Notes under the pieces: generated by a model
What the model saw: only the letters and a program-made list of their open reading frames with translations
Told to the model about the DNA's origin: nothing
The model's database searches: none
Source of the DNA: JAEUKH01 sp964447205
GTDB lineage: Bacteria; Myxococcota_A; Polyangia; Polyangiales; Ga0077539
NCBI GenBank assembly: GCA_964447205.1
Contig: CAYUSB010000043.1
Coordinates: 4,286-68,285, forward strand
Reading direction: 5' to 3'
Length of the DNA: 64,000 nucleotides
Shown here: one piece after another, positions 52,316 through 60,765 of the stretch
Numbering within the stretch: the stretch's first letter is position 1
Layout: every line of letters begins with the position of its first letter
Position numbers and translations under genes: made by a program

Positions 52316-53170
52316 ATGAGACACCCCCTGCTCCTCGGTACGATCGCCCTCCTCGGCCTGACGGGCTCCTCGGGCCTCGCCCAACCGGTCGCCCCCGACG
52401 CAGCGAGGACCGCCTCCGAGGCCCTCGACGATGCGGGGTGGCGGGCCCGCTACGACGCCCTCCTGCGGGCGGTGGTTCGGGGCGACCGGGTCGACTACGC
52501 GGCCCTGCGCACCCGGATGGTCGAGCTCCGGGCCCTGCACGACTGGCTCGCCGACCACGGCCCGACCCGCACCCCGACCGTGTACGCCACCCGCGATGCC
52601 CGGCTGGCCTACTGGATCAACGCCTACAACCTCTCGGTGCTGCGTGGGGTGGCCGAGGCCCCGGCGGCGATGCGCAACGTGATGACCGCGGCCCCCGACA
52701 GCGGGTTTTTCCGGGCCCGGACGTGGCGGGTCGACGGGCGGCCTTTGACGCTCGACGCGATCGAGAACACCCTGGTGCGGCCGGTGTTTCGTGACCCCCG
52801 GGTGCATGTGGCCCTCAACTGCGCGGCCCGGGGCTGTCCGCCGCTCCGTGGCAGGGCGTATCAGCCCGCAGGGCTCGGGGGGCAGCTCGACGCCCAGGCC
52901 CGGCGCTGGGTGGCCTCGGGTCGGGCGGCCTCCCTCGACGACGGGGCCCGACGGGTGACCGGGTCGCAGCTCCTGGAGTGGTTCGCCGACGACTTCGCGG
53001 GCCCCGTCCCGGGGCGGCCCGAGGGGCCCGTCCGGGGGGCCCTGCGGTTTGTGCACGGCTACGCCGACGAGGCCCTGCGGCAGCGGTTTGACGCCGCCTG
53101 CGGCCCCGCGTGGTCGGGATGCGTCCTCACGTTTACGCCCTACGACTGGACCCTCAACGACACCCGATGA
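52316..53170 (+). CDS. Secreted DUF547-family protein
   Basis: This 284-residue protein has a signal peptide (about residues 1-22) and the DUF547 domain, with VDYAALRTRMVEL, then LAYWINAYNLSVLRGV and PRVHVALNCAARGCPPLR. DUF547 proteins have a cysteine-hydrolase-like core of unsettled activity. Here a Cys and His are present (HVALNCAARGCP). GGAGA lies six bases before the ATG at 52316. It follows the membrane Fe-S gene at 34 bases and overlaps the next gene by four. Confidence 0.88.
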   Translation: MRHPLLLGTIALLGLTGSSGLAQPVAPDAARTASEALDDAGWRARYDALLRAVVRGDRVDYAALRTRMVELRALHDWLADHGPTRTPTVYATRDARLAYWINAYNLSVLRGVAEAPAAMRNVMTAAPDSGFFRARTWRVDGRPLTLDAIENTLVRPVFRDPRVHVALNCAARGCPPLRGRAYQPAGLGGQLDAQARRWVASGRAASLDDGARRVTGSQLLEWFADDFAGPVPGRPEGPVRGALRFVHGYADEALRQRFDAACGPAWSGCVLTFTPYDWTLNDTR

Positions 53171-54015
53171 ACACACGACGTCTTCTCCCCTCCCTCCTCC
53201 CGGCCGCGTTGGCCGCCCTCGGGGCCCTGTCGGCCGCCCCCCGCGAGGCCCAGGCCTTCGGCTGGACCCAGGCCCGCGGGGCCCACTACCTCCGCGTATG
53301 GAACCGCCTCCTGGTCGGCTCCCGCGGCTACTTCGCCGACGGGGCGAGTCGCCCCCTGGGGCAGTCCTTCGTCGACACCCAGGCCAACTACTACCTGGAG
53401 TACGGCCTCACCGATCGGCTCACCCTGGTGACCTTCGGGGCCCCCGTAGGATACGCCCAGGCTGGGGGGGAAAACACAGCCTACATGGGCCCCCTGCACG
53501 CGGGCCTGCGGGCCGGGACGAGCCTCGGCGACTGGCGCTTCGCCATCGAGGGCCACTACGGGTACGCCTCGTCCCTGGGGGCCCGCTCCCTGGCCTCGGG
53601 GGTGGTGGAGGGCCGAGGGTGGTTCTATGCCCCGGCCGCGGAGACCCACCGGTTTGACCTGGAGCTTCAGTGGGGCCACGGGGTGGGCCGGGGCGGGTGG
53701 CTCACGGGCAACCTCGGGGCCCGGGCCTTTACCGCCTCCGGGTTTGGCCCCGCCCTGTACGGGACGGTGCAGTTCGGGTGGTCCTGGAGCACGGGGATCA
53801 CGGCCTCGTTCTCGGTCCAGGCCCATCAGCCCCTGGTGACCGTGGAGGCTACCAACGTGTCGGGGGTCTCGGCCACGCGGTACGTGGGCTTCTCGGCCGA
53901 CGTGTCGTACTGGTTTACGCGGCACTGGGCCGTCACGGCGGGGATCGGGGGCGCTCCTCTGGCCCAGGCCAACGCCGCGGCCGTCCCGATCGTCCTGGGG
54001 TTCGAACATCGCTGA
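53167..54015 (+). CDS. Outer-membrane beta-barrel-like protein
   Basis: This 282-residue protein has a signal peptide (about residues 1-32, ending EAQA). It then shows alternating amphipathic strands with aromatic ends (YLRVWNRLLVGSRGYF, FDLELQWGHGVGRGGW, WFTRHWAVTAGIGG), as in a transporter-like outer-membrane barrel. It begins at ATGA with the DUF547 stop. Together with the first three genes it forms a tight operon that spans from cytoplasm to outer membrane. Confidence 0.8.
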   Translation: MNTRRLLPSLLPAALAALGALSAAPREAQAFGWTQARGAHYLRVWNRLLVGSRGYFADGASRPLGQSFVDTQANYYLEYGLTDRLTLVTFGAPVGYAQAGGENTAYMGPLHAGLRAGTSLGDWRFAIEGHYGYASSLGARSLASGVVEGRGWFYAPAAETHRFDLELQWGHGVGRGGWLTGNLGARAFTASGFGPALYGTVQFGWSWSTGITASFSVQAHQPLVTVEATNVSGVSATRYVGFSADVSYWFTRHWAVTAGIGGAPLAQANAAAVPIVLGFEHR

Positions 54016-54027
54016 CCCCCGCTCGGG

Positions 54028-54043
54028 CCGACCTTCCGGTCGG
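54028..54043 (+). terminator. Possible hairpin terminator after the redox operon
   Basis: CCGACC-TTCC-GGTCGG forms a six-bp stem with a four-base loop, 13 bases after the stop at 54015. There is no T-run after it, so termination efficiency is uncertain. Confidence 0.3.
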
Positions 54044-54053
54044 CGCTCTGGTG

Positions 54054-54059
54054 TACCCT
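54054..54059 (+). promoter_or_regulatory. -10-like TACCCT before the ceramidase-like gene
   Basis: TACCCT lies eight bases before a GTG (54068) and eleven before the ATG (54071). Confidence 0.35.
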
Positions 54060-54070
54060 CCGCCTCCGTG

Positions 54071-55834
54071 ATGCCGACCACACTGCGCGCCTGCTCCCTG
54101 GGCTTTGTGGCCCTGTCCCTGTGGCTCTCGGGGTGCTCCGAGGCCCCCCCCGCCGCGGCCGACGCCGCCGTCGACGCCGCGGCCGACGTCGCCGTCGATG
54201 CCTCGGCCGCCCCCGCCGACGTGGCCGCCGACGCGGGCCCCCGCGAGCCCCCCTCGGCCTTCGACGGACCCGACGACTACTGCCCCGGCTCCGCCCACTG
54301 CCGCGGCGAAGGCGACGGCCGCCTGTACGCAGGTTTCGCTCGCGAGGACATCAACCCCACCCTCGTCGAGCGCGCGTGGACCGACCTCAACAACGACAAC
54401 ATCTGGCAGGACAACGAGCCCTTCGTCGACCTCAACGGCAACGGGGTCTTCGACGCCACCTGGATCGCGGGCTTCGGGGTCGGCCGGGTGGCCACCGGGA
54501 GCAGCGACGACCTCGACGTCCGGGCCATGGCCCTGCGCTACAACGACACCCTCGTGGCCGTGGCCTCGATCGACTGCGTGGGATTCTTCATCGACGAGAT
54601 CGACCGCATCCTGCGCGACCCGCAGCTTGAGGGCCTCGGGCTCGACAAGGTCCTCATCGGCTCGACCCACGACCACGAGGGGGTCGACACGGTGGGCCTC
54701 TGGGGCCGCGGGTTTCTCCAGTCGGGCCTCAACCCCGAGTACCAGGCCCGGGTGCGGACCCGCACGGCCCTGGCCATCCGTCGGGCCGTGATGGCCCTGC
54801 GCCCGGCCCGGATGCGGGTGGCCCAGGCCGTCACCGTCGACCCCATGACGGGCGACACCCGGGCCTTCGTCAACGACACCCGCGACCCGGTCCTGTACGA
54901 CCCCACCATCACCGTGGCCCAGTTTGTCGACGACGCCGCCCCGACCCAGACCCTGGGGTCGTGGGTCAACTGGTCGTCGCACCCCGAGTACGCCGGGGCC
55001 CGCAACAACCTCCTCTCGGCCGACTACGTCCACTGGCTCCGCGAGACCCTGGAGGACGGGGTCCCCGAGGACAGCCTGCCCGGCATCGGCGGAGTCACCG
55101 TCTACGTCAACGGGGCCATCGGGGGCCAGGTGGGCCCCGGGGGCGTGCGTCCTCGCGGAGACGACGGGATGCCCATCGCCCAGGCCGGGCTCCCCAAGGC
55201 CCGGGCGGCAGGGCGGGCCGTCGGACGCATCGCCCTCCAGGCCATCACCCGCGACGGGGTCGAGGCCAGCGACACGGCCATCACCTACCGCACCGCCCCC
55301 CTGTGGGCCCGGGCCGAAAACACCACCTACGCCCTCGGATACATCAACCGCGTCTTCGACCGGAGCCTGCACTTCTGGGACCCCACCCGCTCGGTGCGCC
55401 CCGGCAATCAGCCCTGGGTCCGCTCGCGGGTGACCTACCTCCAGGTGGGCCCGGTGGCCACCATCACGGCCCCGGGAGAGCTCCACCCCGAGCTGTGGGT
55501 CGGCTACGACATGCGCTTCTCCTGGGGGCAGCCCACCCTCACGGAGACCGTCAACCAGGTTGACCTCTCTCAGGCCCCGCCCCCCCCGTACCTCCGCGAC
55601 CTGATGCTACAAAACCCCGGGGTCCGTTACGCGTTTGTGTCGGGCCTCACCGAGGACTTCCTCGGGTACATCGTGGCCCGCATCAACTACGTGCTCAACC
55701 CGGGGGTTCCGTATCTGTTGGAGGCCGACGGGGACCACTACGAGGAGACCAACTCCATCGGGCCCGACGTCGAGCGGTTTCTGCACGGGCCCATGATGGA
55801 GCTGGCCCGGTGGAGGCGACCGGCTACCCCGTGA
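54071..55834 (+). CDS. Neutral/alkaline-ceramidase-like lipoprotein
   Basis: This 587-residue protein has a lipoprotein signal (LSLWLSGC) and an Asp/Ala-rich linker. The catalytic domain resembles neutral/alkaline non-lysosomal ceramidases: an early VASIDCVGFF strand, IGSTHDHEGVDTVGLWG (about 196-212, equivalent of the metal-binding His motif), a middle NWSSHPEYAG with another His, and YVNGAIGGQVGP. It would hydrolyse an N-acyl lipid in the periplasm or outside. The variation in the His motif makes the substrate uncertain. The last 11 bases overlap the convergent hydrolase gene. Confidence 0.85.
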   Translation: MPTTLRACSLGFVALSLWLSGCSEAPPAAADAAVDAAADVAVDASAAPADVAADAGPREPPSAFDGPDDYCPGSAHCRGEGDGRLYAGFAREDINPTLVERAWTDLNNDNIWQDNEPFVDLNGNGVFDATWIAGFGVGRVATGSSDDLDVRAMALRYNDTLVAVASIDCVGFFIDEIDRILRDPQLEGLGLDKVLIGSTHDHEGVDTVGLWGRGFLQSGLNPEYQARVRTRTALAIRRAVMALRPARMRVAQAVTVDPMTGDTRAFVNDTRDPVLYDPTITVAQFVDDAAPTQTLGSWVNWSSHPEYAGARNNLLSADYVHWLRETLEDGVPEDSLPGIGGVTVYVNGAIGGQVGPGGVRPRGDDGMPIAQAGLPKARAAGRAVGRIALQAITRDGVEASDTAITYRTAPLWARAENTTYALGYINRVFDRSLHFWDPTRSVRPGNQPWVRSRVTYLQVGPVATITAPGELHPELWVGYDMRFSWGQPTLTETVNQVDLSQAPPPPYLRDLMLQNPGVRYAFVSGLTEDFLGYIVARINYVLNPGVPYLLEADGDHYEETNSIGPDVERFLHGPMMELARWRRPATP

Positions 55835-56648
55835 GGAGGGCCACCATGGCCCCGAGGGTGAGGTCGGGGGCGTCCACGTGGACCCAATGGCTCGCCGTCG
55901 GGGCCACGGTGAGCCGAACGCAGTCGGGGCGGTCGGCCTGGAGGGCTTCGAGGCGGGCGAGGTCGGCCGCGTCGAGCACGGTCGAGCGCCCTCCGACGAG
56001 GAAGTCGATGCGTCGGCGAACCCAGACCCCTTCGACCACAGGCCACAGGTCGCGGTGGAAATAGTCGTCGAGCATGGCCCGGATGACCGGGACCTCGATG
56101 CGTGAGCGCAGCCCCCCATCGGGGTCGTGCACGAGGTTGGTGGCGAGCCAGGTGGCCAGGGCCCGGGGGTGTCCCGCGGCCTCCAGGGCGGCCACGAAGT
56201 CCTCGCGGCGGTCGAAGCGGGCGGGCATGGACCCGAGGGTGTCGAGGACCCGCAGGGTCCCTTCGCTCCCGGCGTGGTCGGGCCGGGCCCCGGGGTTGGA
56301 GTCCACCACCAGGACCCGCCCGACCCGCGGGTCGAGGTCGGCAAACTGCAGGGCCACCTTGGCCCCGTAGCTGTGGGCGATGACGGCGGGGGTGGGATGC
56401 CCGAGGGATTGGGTGAGGGCCAGGAGGTCGCTCGCGGCGGCGGCGAGGTCGTGCGGGGGGTCGAAGCCCTGGGAGTCCCCGTGGTTGCGCAGGTCGCACA
56501 GGACGAAGCCCCACCCCGGGCAGCGGGGCAGGGCCTTCTGGGCGAGGGTGCGCCAGTTGGTCTTCGAGCCCAGGATCCCGTGCAGGACGAGGCACCATCG
56601 GTCGGGGGCGGGCGAGGGGGCGAGGCGGGTGAACGACAGGGTGGGCAT
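55824..56648 (-). CDS. Alpha/beta-hydrolase fold esterase-like enzyme
   Basis: This 274-residue cytoplasmic hydrolase has the oxyanion loop LVLHGILGSKTNW, CDLRNHGDS, the nucleophile elbow AHSYGA (Ser93), and a C-terminal ASHWVHVDAP His motif. It resembles YbfF-type esterases. It follows the TetR gene at 24 bases on the same strand, so it may be controlled by it. Its 3' end overlaps the convergent ceramidase-like gene by 11 bases. Confidence 0.88.
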   Translation of the reverse strand: MPTLSFTRLAPSPAPDRWCLVLHGILGSKTNWRTLAQKALPRCPGWGFVLCDLRNHGDSQGFDPPHDLAAAASDLLALTQSLGHPTPAVIAHSYGAKVALQFADLDPRVGRVLVVDSNPGARPDHAGSEGTLRVLDTLGSMPARFDRREDFVAALEAAGHPRALATWLATNLVHDPDGGLRSRIEVPVIRAMLDDYFHRDLWPVVEGVWVRRRIDFLVGGRSTVLDAADLARLEALQADRPDCVRLTVAPTASHWVHVDAPDLTLGAMVALLTG

Positions 56649-56672
56649 CGGGGGAGGGTGGGTGTTGGGGCG

Positions 56673-57260
56673 TCAGCCGGGGCGGCGCAGGAGGCCGAAG
56701 AGCACGAGGTCGTGGGTGGCCTGGAGTCGGGCCCAGACCTCGGCCCGGGGGGTCTCGAAGACGCGGGGCGGGTCGTAGGCGGCGTAGGCGGTGAGGACGG
56801 TGTGGGCTGCGGTCTCGGGGTCGCCGGGGGCAAACTCCTGGGCGGCCTGGGCCTCGCGCAGGAGGTCGGCCACGAGCCGGGCCTCGTCCGAACGAAACCG
56901 GGCGTAGGTGGCCTGCACGGCCCCGAGGCCGCACTGCACGAGGTCGCAGGCGTGGGCCCCGGCCTCGGCGGCGTCGAGGAGGGCGGCCACCCGGGCGTCG
57001 AGCATGGCCCGAAACCGCACCGACCACGGGCCCGGGCGATCGCCCAGGGCGGACCGCATGGCATCGAGCACGGCCGAATGGCGGGCGCTGGAGAGGGCCT
57101 CGATCAGGGCGTCCTTGCAGGCGAACTCCAGGTACACCGACCCCACCCCGACCCCGGCCTCGCGGGCGATGTCGGCCATGGTGGTCTTGGTCGGGCCGTA
57201 GTGCCGAAAGAGCTGCTCGGCAGCGGCCAGGATCGCGTCGCGGCGTTGGTCGTGATGCAT
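56673..57260 (-). CDS. TetR-family transcriptional regulator
   Basis: The N-terminal HTH of this 195-residue protein (ILAAAEQLFRHYGPTKTTMADIAREAGVGVGSVY spacing) matches TetR regulators, and a helical ligand-binding domain follows. The frame is open upstream into the divergent gene's promoter. The ATG at 57260 begins the HTH and is taken as the start. It is the first gene of a likely operon with the esterase gene and is divergent from the PEGA-protein gene. The ligand is unknown. Confidence 0.9.
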   Translation of the reverse strand: MHHDQRRDAILAAAEQLFRHYGPTKTTMADIAREAGVGVGSVYLEFACKDALIEALSSARHSAVLDAMRSALGDRPGPWSVRFRAMLDARVAALLDAAEAGAHACDLVQCGLGAVQATYARFRSDEARLVADLLREAQAAQEFAPGDPETAAHTVLTAYAAYDPPRVFETPRAEVWARLQATHDLVLFGLLRRPG

Positions 57261-57343
57261 CGCAGGCCCGAACACTCTTCTACGCCAACCGGGACGCGGC
57301 GCAACGGCGAGGCGGTTGCTCTCCTGTCGCGGATTGTCCAGAG

Positions 57344-57349
57344 TAGGGT
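57344..57349 (+). promoter_or_regulatory. -10-like TAGGGT before the PEGA-protein gene
   Basis: TAGGGT lies 14 bases before the ATG at 57364, the same spacing as for hisIE. Confidence 0.35.
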
Positions 57350-57363
57350 CCCCTGCGATCCTC

Positions 57364-58368
57364 ATGATGCGCCCTCCTCGTACCCTTCTTGCCGTCGGCC
57401 CGGCGGTTCTGGTGACCGTGCTTTCAGGCCGGGTCATGGCCCAGTCGGGCGAGGCCGAGGCCAGCCTGCGGCGGGCCGTCGAGCGCTGCCGTCACGGGGA
57501 GTTTGAGTCGGCCCGGGGGCTCTTTGAGGAGGCCTTCCAGCACGACCCCTCGGGGCACACCCTGGGCGAGATGGGGCTCTGCGCCCAGCGCGAGGGGCGC
57601 TGGGTGGAGGCCGAGGGCTGGCTCTCAGACGCGATCGGCAGCGACGATCCGTGGACCCGCAGGCGCCGCGGGGCCCTCGAAGACGCCCTGGCCGAGGTGC
57701 GACGGCATCTCGGGCGGGTCCAGGTGACGGGGGGCCCGGCGGGGGCTGAGGTTCGGGTGGGGGAGCGGCGGGTGGGGACCTTGCCGATGGAGTCGTCGGC
57801 CCGGGTCAACGCGGGGCTGGTAGAGGTGATGGTCCGGGCCGAGGGGCACCTCCCCTGGCGGCAGATGGTGGAGATCGTCCCGGGCATGACCTGGGAGCGT
57901 CGGGTCACCCTCGACCCCTTGCACACCCCGGACGCTCCCGCCCCCCGCGAGGTCGCCCGCTGCGCCGCGGGCATGGAGCTCCGTCGCGGGCTCTGTTACC
58001 CCCGGGTGGCGGCCGACGGAGCGGGCCCGCGTCGTCCGTGGCGTGTGGCGGGGTTTGTGGGCCTCGGGGTGACGGCCGTGGGGGCGAGCCTCGCGGCGGC
58101 CCTCGGGCTGAGCGCCAACAGCGCCGAGGCCGCGTATCGCGACCGCTGCGGGGCCGAGGGGGTCGCCCCGGCCTGCCTCGACGACTGGATCGACACCCAG
58201 GCCAGCCTCGACACCCGGGCGGGGCTCGTCAACACGTTCTGGGTGTTCGCGGGGGTGGGGGCCGTGTTGGGGATCACGGGGTTTGCTCTCGACGCCCGGG
58301 CCTCGGGGAGCCGCCGTGTGCGGGCGTCCCTGTCCCCCCGCGGGGCCTCCCTCGGGTGGTCGTGGTGA
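57364..58368 (+). CDS. Secreted PEGA-domain protein with two C-terminal membrane helices
   Basis: This 334-residue protein has a signal peptide (about residues 1-27), a helical TPR-like part (about 30-115), and a PEGA-like beta domain (about 120-185, VTGGPAGAEVRVGERRVG). Two hydrophobic segments follow (about 225-245 and 295-315). PEGA proteins bind cell-wall or polysaccharide material and are abundant next to Ser/Thr kinases in Myxococcota. Its stop overlaps the next gene's GTG by four bases. Confidence 0.82.
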   Translation: MMRPPRTLLAVGPAVLVTVLSGRVMAQSGEAEASLRRAVERCRHGEFESARGLFEEAFQHDPSGHTLGEMGLCAQREGRWVEAEGWLSDAIGSDDPWTRRRRGALEDALAEVRRHLGRVQVTGGPAGAEVRVGERRVGTLPMESSARVNAGLVEVMVRAEGHLPWRQMVEIVPGMTWERRVTLDPLHTPDAPAPREVARCAAGMELRRGLCYPRVAADGAGPRRPWRVAGFVGLGVTAVGASLAAALGLSANSAEAAYRDRCGAEGVAPACLDDWIDTQASLDTRAGLVNTFWVFAGVGAVLGITGFALDARASGSRRVRASLSPRGASLGWSW

Positions 58369-59384
58369 GGGCCCTATTCGGCCTCGGGGCCCTCGTGCTC
58401 GTAGGGGCCTCGGTGGGGTGCAGCTACACCCTCGACCCGCCCAACGTGCGCCTCGACGCGGCCCCCTCCGACCGCGGGCCCGCCCCCGTGGACGGCGCTC
58501 CGACCGACCGCGGACCCCCGGGGGATGACCCCGGGCCTGACGACGCCGCGGACGACCTGCCCGCCCCGGTCGACCGGGGCCTGGACACGGACGCGGGCCA
58601 GGACGCGGGCGCGGATGCGGGCCATGGGCTCGACACGGGGACCGGGACGGACACGGGAGAGGGCTTCGACGCCGCCGACGTGGGCGGTTCCGATGTGCCC
58701 GACCTTGGAGTCGCCGTCGATCGGGGAGGACCTGTCGATGGGGGCAATCCCGTCGACCTCGGGACCGACCTCGGCCCTGCCCCCGACACAGGAAGCTGCA
58801 CCCCCACCACACGAAGGCTGTGCTGGACGGGGCCCCCTGCCGCGCGGGGCCAGGGGGTCTGCCGCGACGGGATCGAGACCTGCCTCGGGTCGGGAACCTG
58901 GGGGCCCTGCGAGGGGCAGATCGTGCCCGACTGCGCGGGCCGGGTGTGCGGCTCCAACGGCTGCGGCGGGACGTGCGGAAACTGCCTGCAAGGGGAGGTC
59001 TGCGACGACACCGGGCGCTGCGGGACGCCCGCCTGCGGGTCGACCCACTTCACCACGACCTGCGCGGGGGGCTTCACCTGTCCGGCCAACGGGCGCTGCA
59101 ACTCCGACCGCTCGTGCGGATGCCTCGACGGCTATGTGGCCCAACGCTGCGACGGGACCTCGTGCGGAGGCACCTGCACCTTCCCCAACTGGTACTGCGC
59201 CCGGGCGGCCTTCTGCGGCGGAGGGGCCATCGTCTGCCCCGGGGGGTACCTCTGCCCCCGCTGGGCCCGCTGCGACACCGACACCCGGAGCTGCGCGTGC
59301 CAGCCGGGGTTTCGGGCCGTCGAGTGCAGCGGGGTGGCCTGCCAGGACTGCCCCGGGACGGCCTATCGCTGCCAGCGGTTTTGA
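58365..59384 (+). CDS. Asp-rich lipoprotein with Cys-rich EGF-like C-terminal half
   Basis: This 339-residue protein has a lipoprotein signal (LVLVGASVGC). An Asp/Gly/Pro/Thr-rich linker of about 115 residues follows, then a Cys-rich half with about 35 Cys in short loops (CGSNGCGGTCGNC, CGCLDGYVAQRC, CACQPGF). The pattern resembles tandem EGF-like or disulfide-rich adhesion modules. GTG at 58365 overlaps the PEGA gene's stop and is where the signal begins. A surface attachment role is inferred. Confidence 0.82.
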   Translation: MRALFGLGALVLVGASVGCSYTLDPPNVRLDAAPSDRGPAPVDGAPTDRGPPGDDPGPDDAADDLPAPVDRGLDTDAGQDAGADAGHGLDTGTGTDTGEGFDAADVGGSDVPDLGVAVDRGGPVDGGNPVDLGTDLGPAPDTGSCTPTTRRLCWTGPPAARGQGVCRDGIETCLGSGTWGPCEGQIVPDCAGRVCGSNGCGGTCGNCLQGEVCDDTGRCGTPACGSTHFTTTCAGGFTCPANGRCNSDRSCGCLDGYVAQRCDGTSCGGTCTFPNWYCARAAFCGGGAIVCPGGYLCPRWARCDTDTRSCACQPGFRAVECSGVACQDCPGTAYRCQRF

Positions 59385-59405
59385 CCCTCCCCCTCGCCGC
59401 AGGCC

Positions 59406-59975
59406 TCAGGGCTGCGGGACGGGGGGGACCGCGGGGACGGGTGGGGTGGGCCCGTGGGCGGTCGGGGCCCGTCGCGGGCGAGGCGGGGCCGTACGCGCGG
59501 CCGTCTCGGCGGCGGTGCCCACCCAGGGCTTGCGGGTGCCCAGGAGGAGGTCAAACCAGGGGAAGGTCACGCACCAGTTGGCGTCTTGATCGGGGCCGAG
59601 GTGATGATCGACGTGCCAGGGGAGGTGCTCCCGGGCCCAGGCCGGGTCAAGGTGCGACTTGCGATGAACATGCCAATAGTACCACTGGCACCCCACCACG
59701 GTCGCCGTAAACCACGGGTACCGCCGGGCCAGGGGCACGTACACGAGCGAAGCCAGCACGAGGGACAGGGCTTCGCGCCCCTGGGCATGGAGTCCCCAAA
59801 GGGGACGGCGATATCCCGGGTCGTCCATGGCCCCCTTCCGGGCGGCCCGGTGGTGCTCGTGCCAGTGAAAGCTCCAGAAGCTCCGCCGGTCGCGCCCCAG
59901 CCCGTGGAGAACATACTTGTGAATCGCCCATTCCAGGGCATTGCTGTACAACAAGCCGACCGGGATACCCCACAT
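59406..59975 (-). CDS. Fatty-acid-hydroxylase/sterol-desaturase superfamily membrane protein
   Basis: This 189-residue protein has two to four helices and the His clusters of the superfamily: HKYVLHGLG (near 18-26), FHWHEHHR (near 35-42), WHVHRKSH, and HVDHHLG. These coordinate a di-iron centre for O2-dependent hydroxylation or desaturation of lipids. A Pro/Ala/Arg-rich tail follows. GGAGG ten bases before the ATG at 59975 supports the start. It is divergent from the TetR gene at 60073, which could regulate it. Confidence 0.85.
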   Translation of the reverse strand: MWGIPVGLLYSNALEWAIHKYVLHGLGRDRRSFWSFHWHEHHRAARKGAMDDPGYRRPLWGLHAQGREALSLVLASLVYVPLARRYPWFTATVVGCQWYYWHVHRKSHLDPAWAREHLPWHVDHHLGPDQDANWCVTFPWFDLLLGTRKPWVGTAAETAARTAPPRPRRAPTAHGPTPPVPAVPPVPQP

Positions 59976-60072
59976 GGCGAAACACCTCCAGGATGGGCGC
60001 ACGCACGGTCCGCCCTGTGGACTGCACAAACTCCGACCAGATGGTCACGATATTTGAGGGAGCCTTTCGGCG

Positions 60073-60765
60073 ATGTCAAGGGAGCGCGAGGGATTGGGTC
60101 GATTTCCGCAGGCCCGGCCGGGTCCGGCGGGGGGGCTCCGCGACGCCAATCGACGGGCCCGTACGGCCGAGCTTCTGCGGGCCGCGGTGGGGTTGTTTCT
60201 GGCCCGGGGGGTCGAGGCGGTGACCATCGACGAGATCGCCCAGGCCGCGGGGATGGCCAAGGGGAGCTTCTATACGTACTTCCATGACAAGGCCGATCTG
60301 GTGGCCACCCTCCTGGCTCCGGTGCGGTCTCGGCTGGTGGAGGCCCTGGTGCGGTGCGAGGGGCGGCTGCGGGCGGCCCGGTCGACGGAGGGGCTGCGGG
60401 AGGCCTACCTGGCCCTGGCGGCCGAGCTGGTGGAGGTGGTCTTCGACCAGCCCGAGGTGAGCCGGATGTACCTGCAGGAGTGTCGGGGGCCGGGGGTGGG
60501 GGCGAGGGTTCCGGTGGGCGAGCTGGCGGAGGAGATTCGGAGCCGGTCGGGGGCCCTGACGGAGGCGGCCCGGTCGTCGGGGCTCCTGCGCGACCTCGAT
60601 GTCCGGGTCACCGCTGCGGCGGTGGTGGGGGCGGCGGAGCACCTCGTGTTCAGGGCCCTGTCGGGGGATGATTTCGGGGCCCCAGGGGCGGCCCTGGGAG
60701 CCCTCGTGTCGATGGTCGTAGAGGGGCTCGCGGCCTCCGAGGCTCCTCTTCCGGGGTCGGCATGA
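60073..60765 (+). CDS. TetR-family transcriptional regulator coupled to a kinase gene
   Basis: The 230-residue protein has a TetR HTH at about residues 30-80 (AVTIDEIAQAAGMAKGSFYTYF) after a 28-residue extension. The rest is a helical ligand-binding domain. It overlaps the kinase gene by four bases (ATGA), an unusual pairing. It is divergent from the fatty-acid hydroxylase gene. Confidence 0.92.
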   Translation: MSREREGLGRFPQARPGPAGGLRDANRRARTAELLRAAVGLFLARGVEAVTIDEIAQAAGMAKGSFYTYFHDKADLVATLLAPVRSRLVEALVRCEGRLRAARSTEGLREAYLALAAELVEVVFDQPEVSRMYLQECRGPGVGARVPVGELAEEIRSRSGALTEAARSSGLLRDLDVRVTAAAVVGAAEHLVFRALSGDDFGAPGAALGALVSMVVEGLAASEAPLPGSA

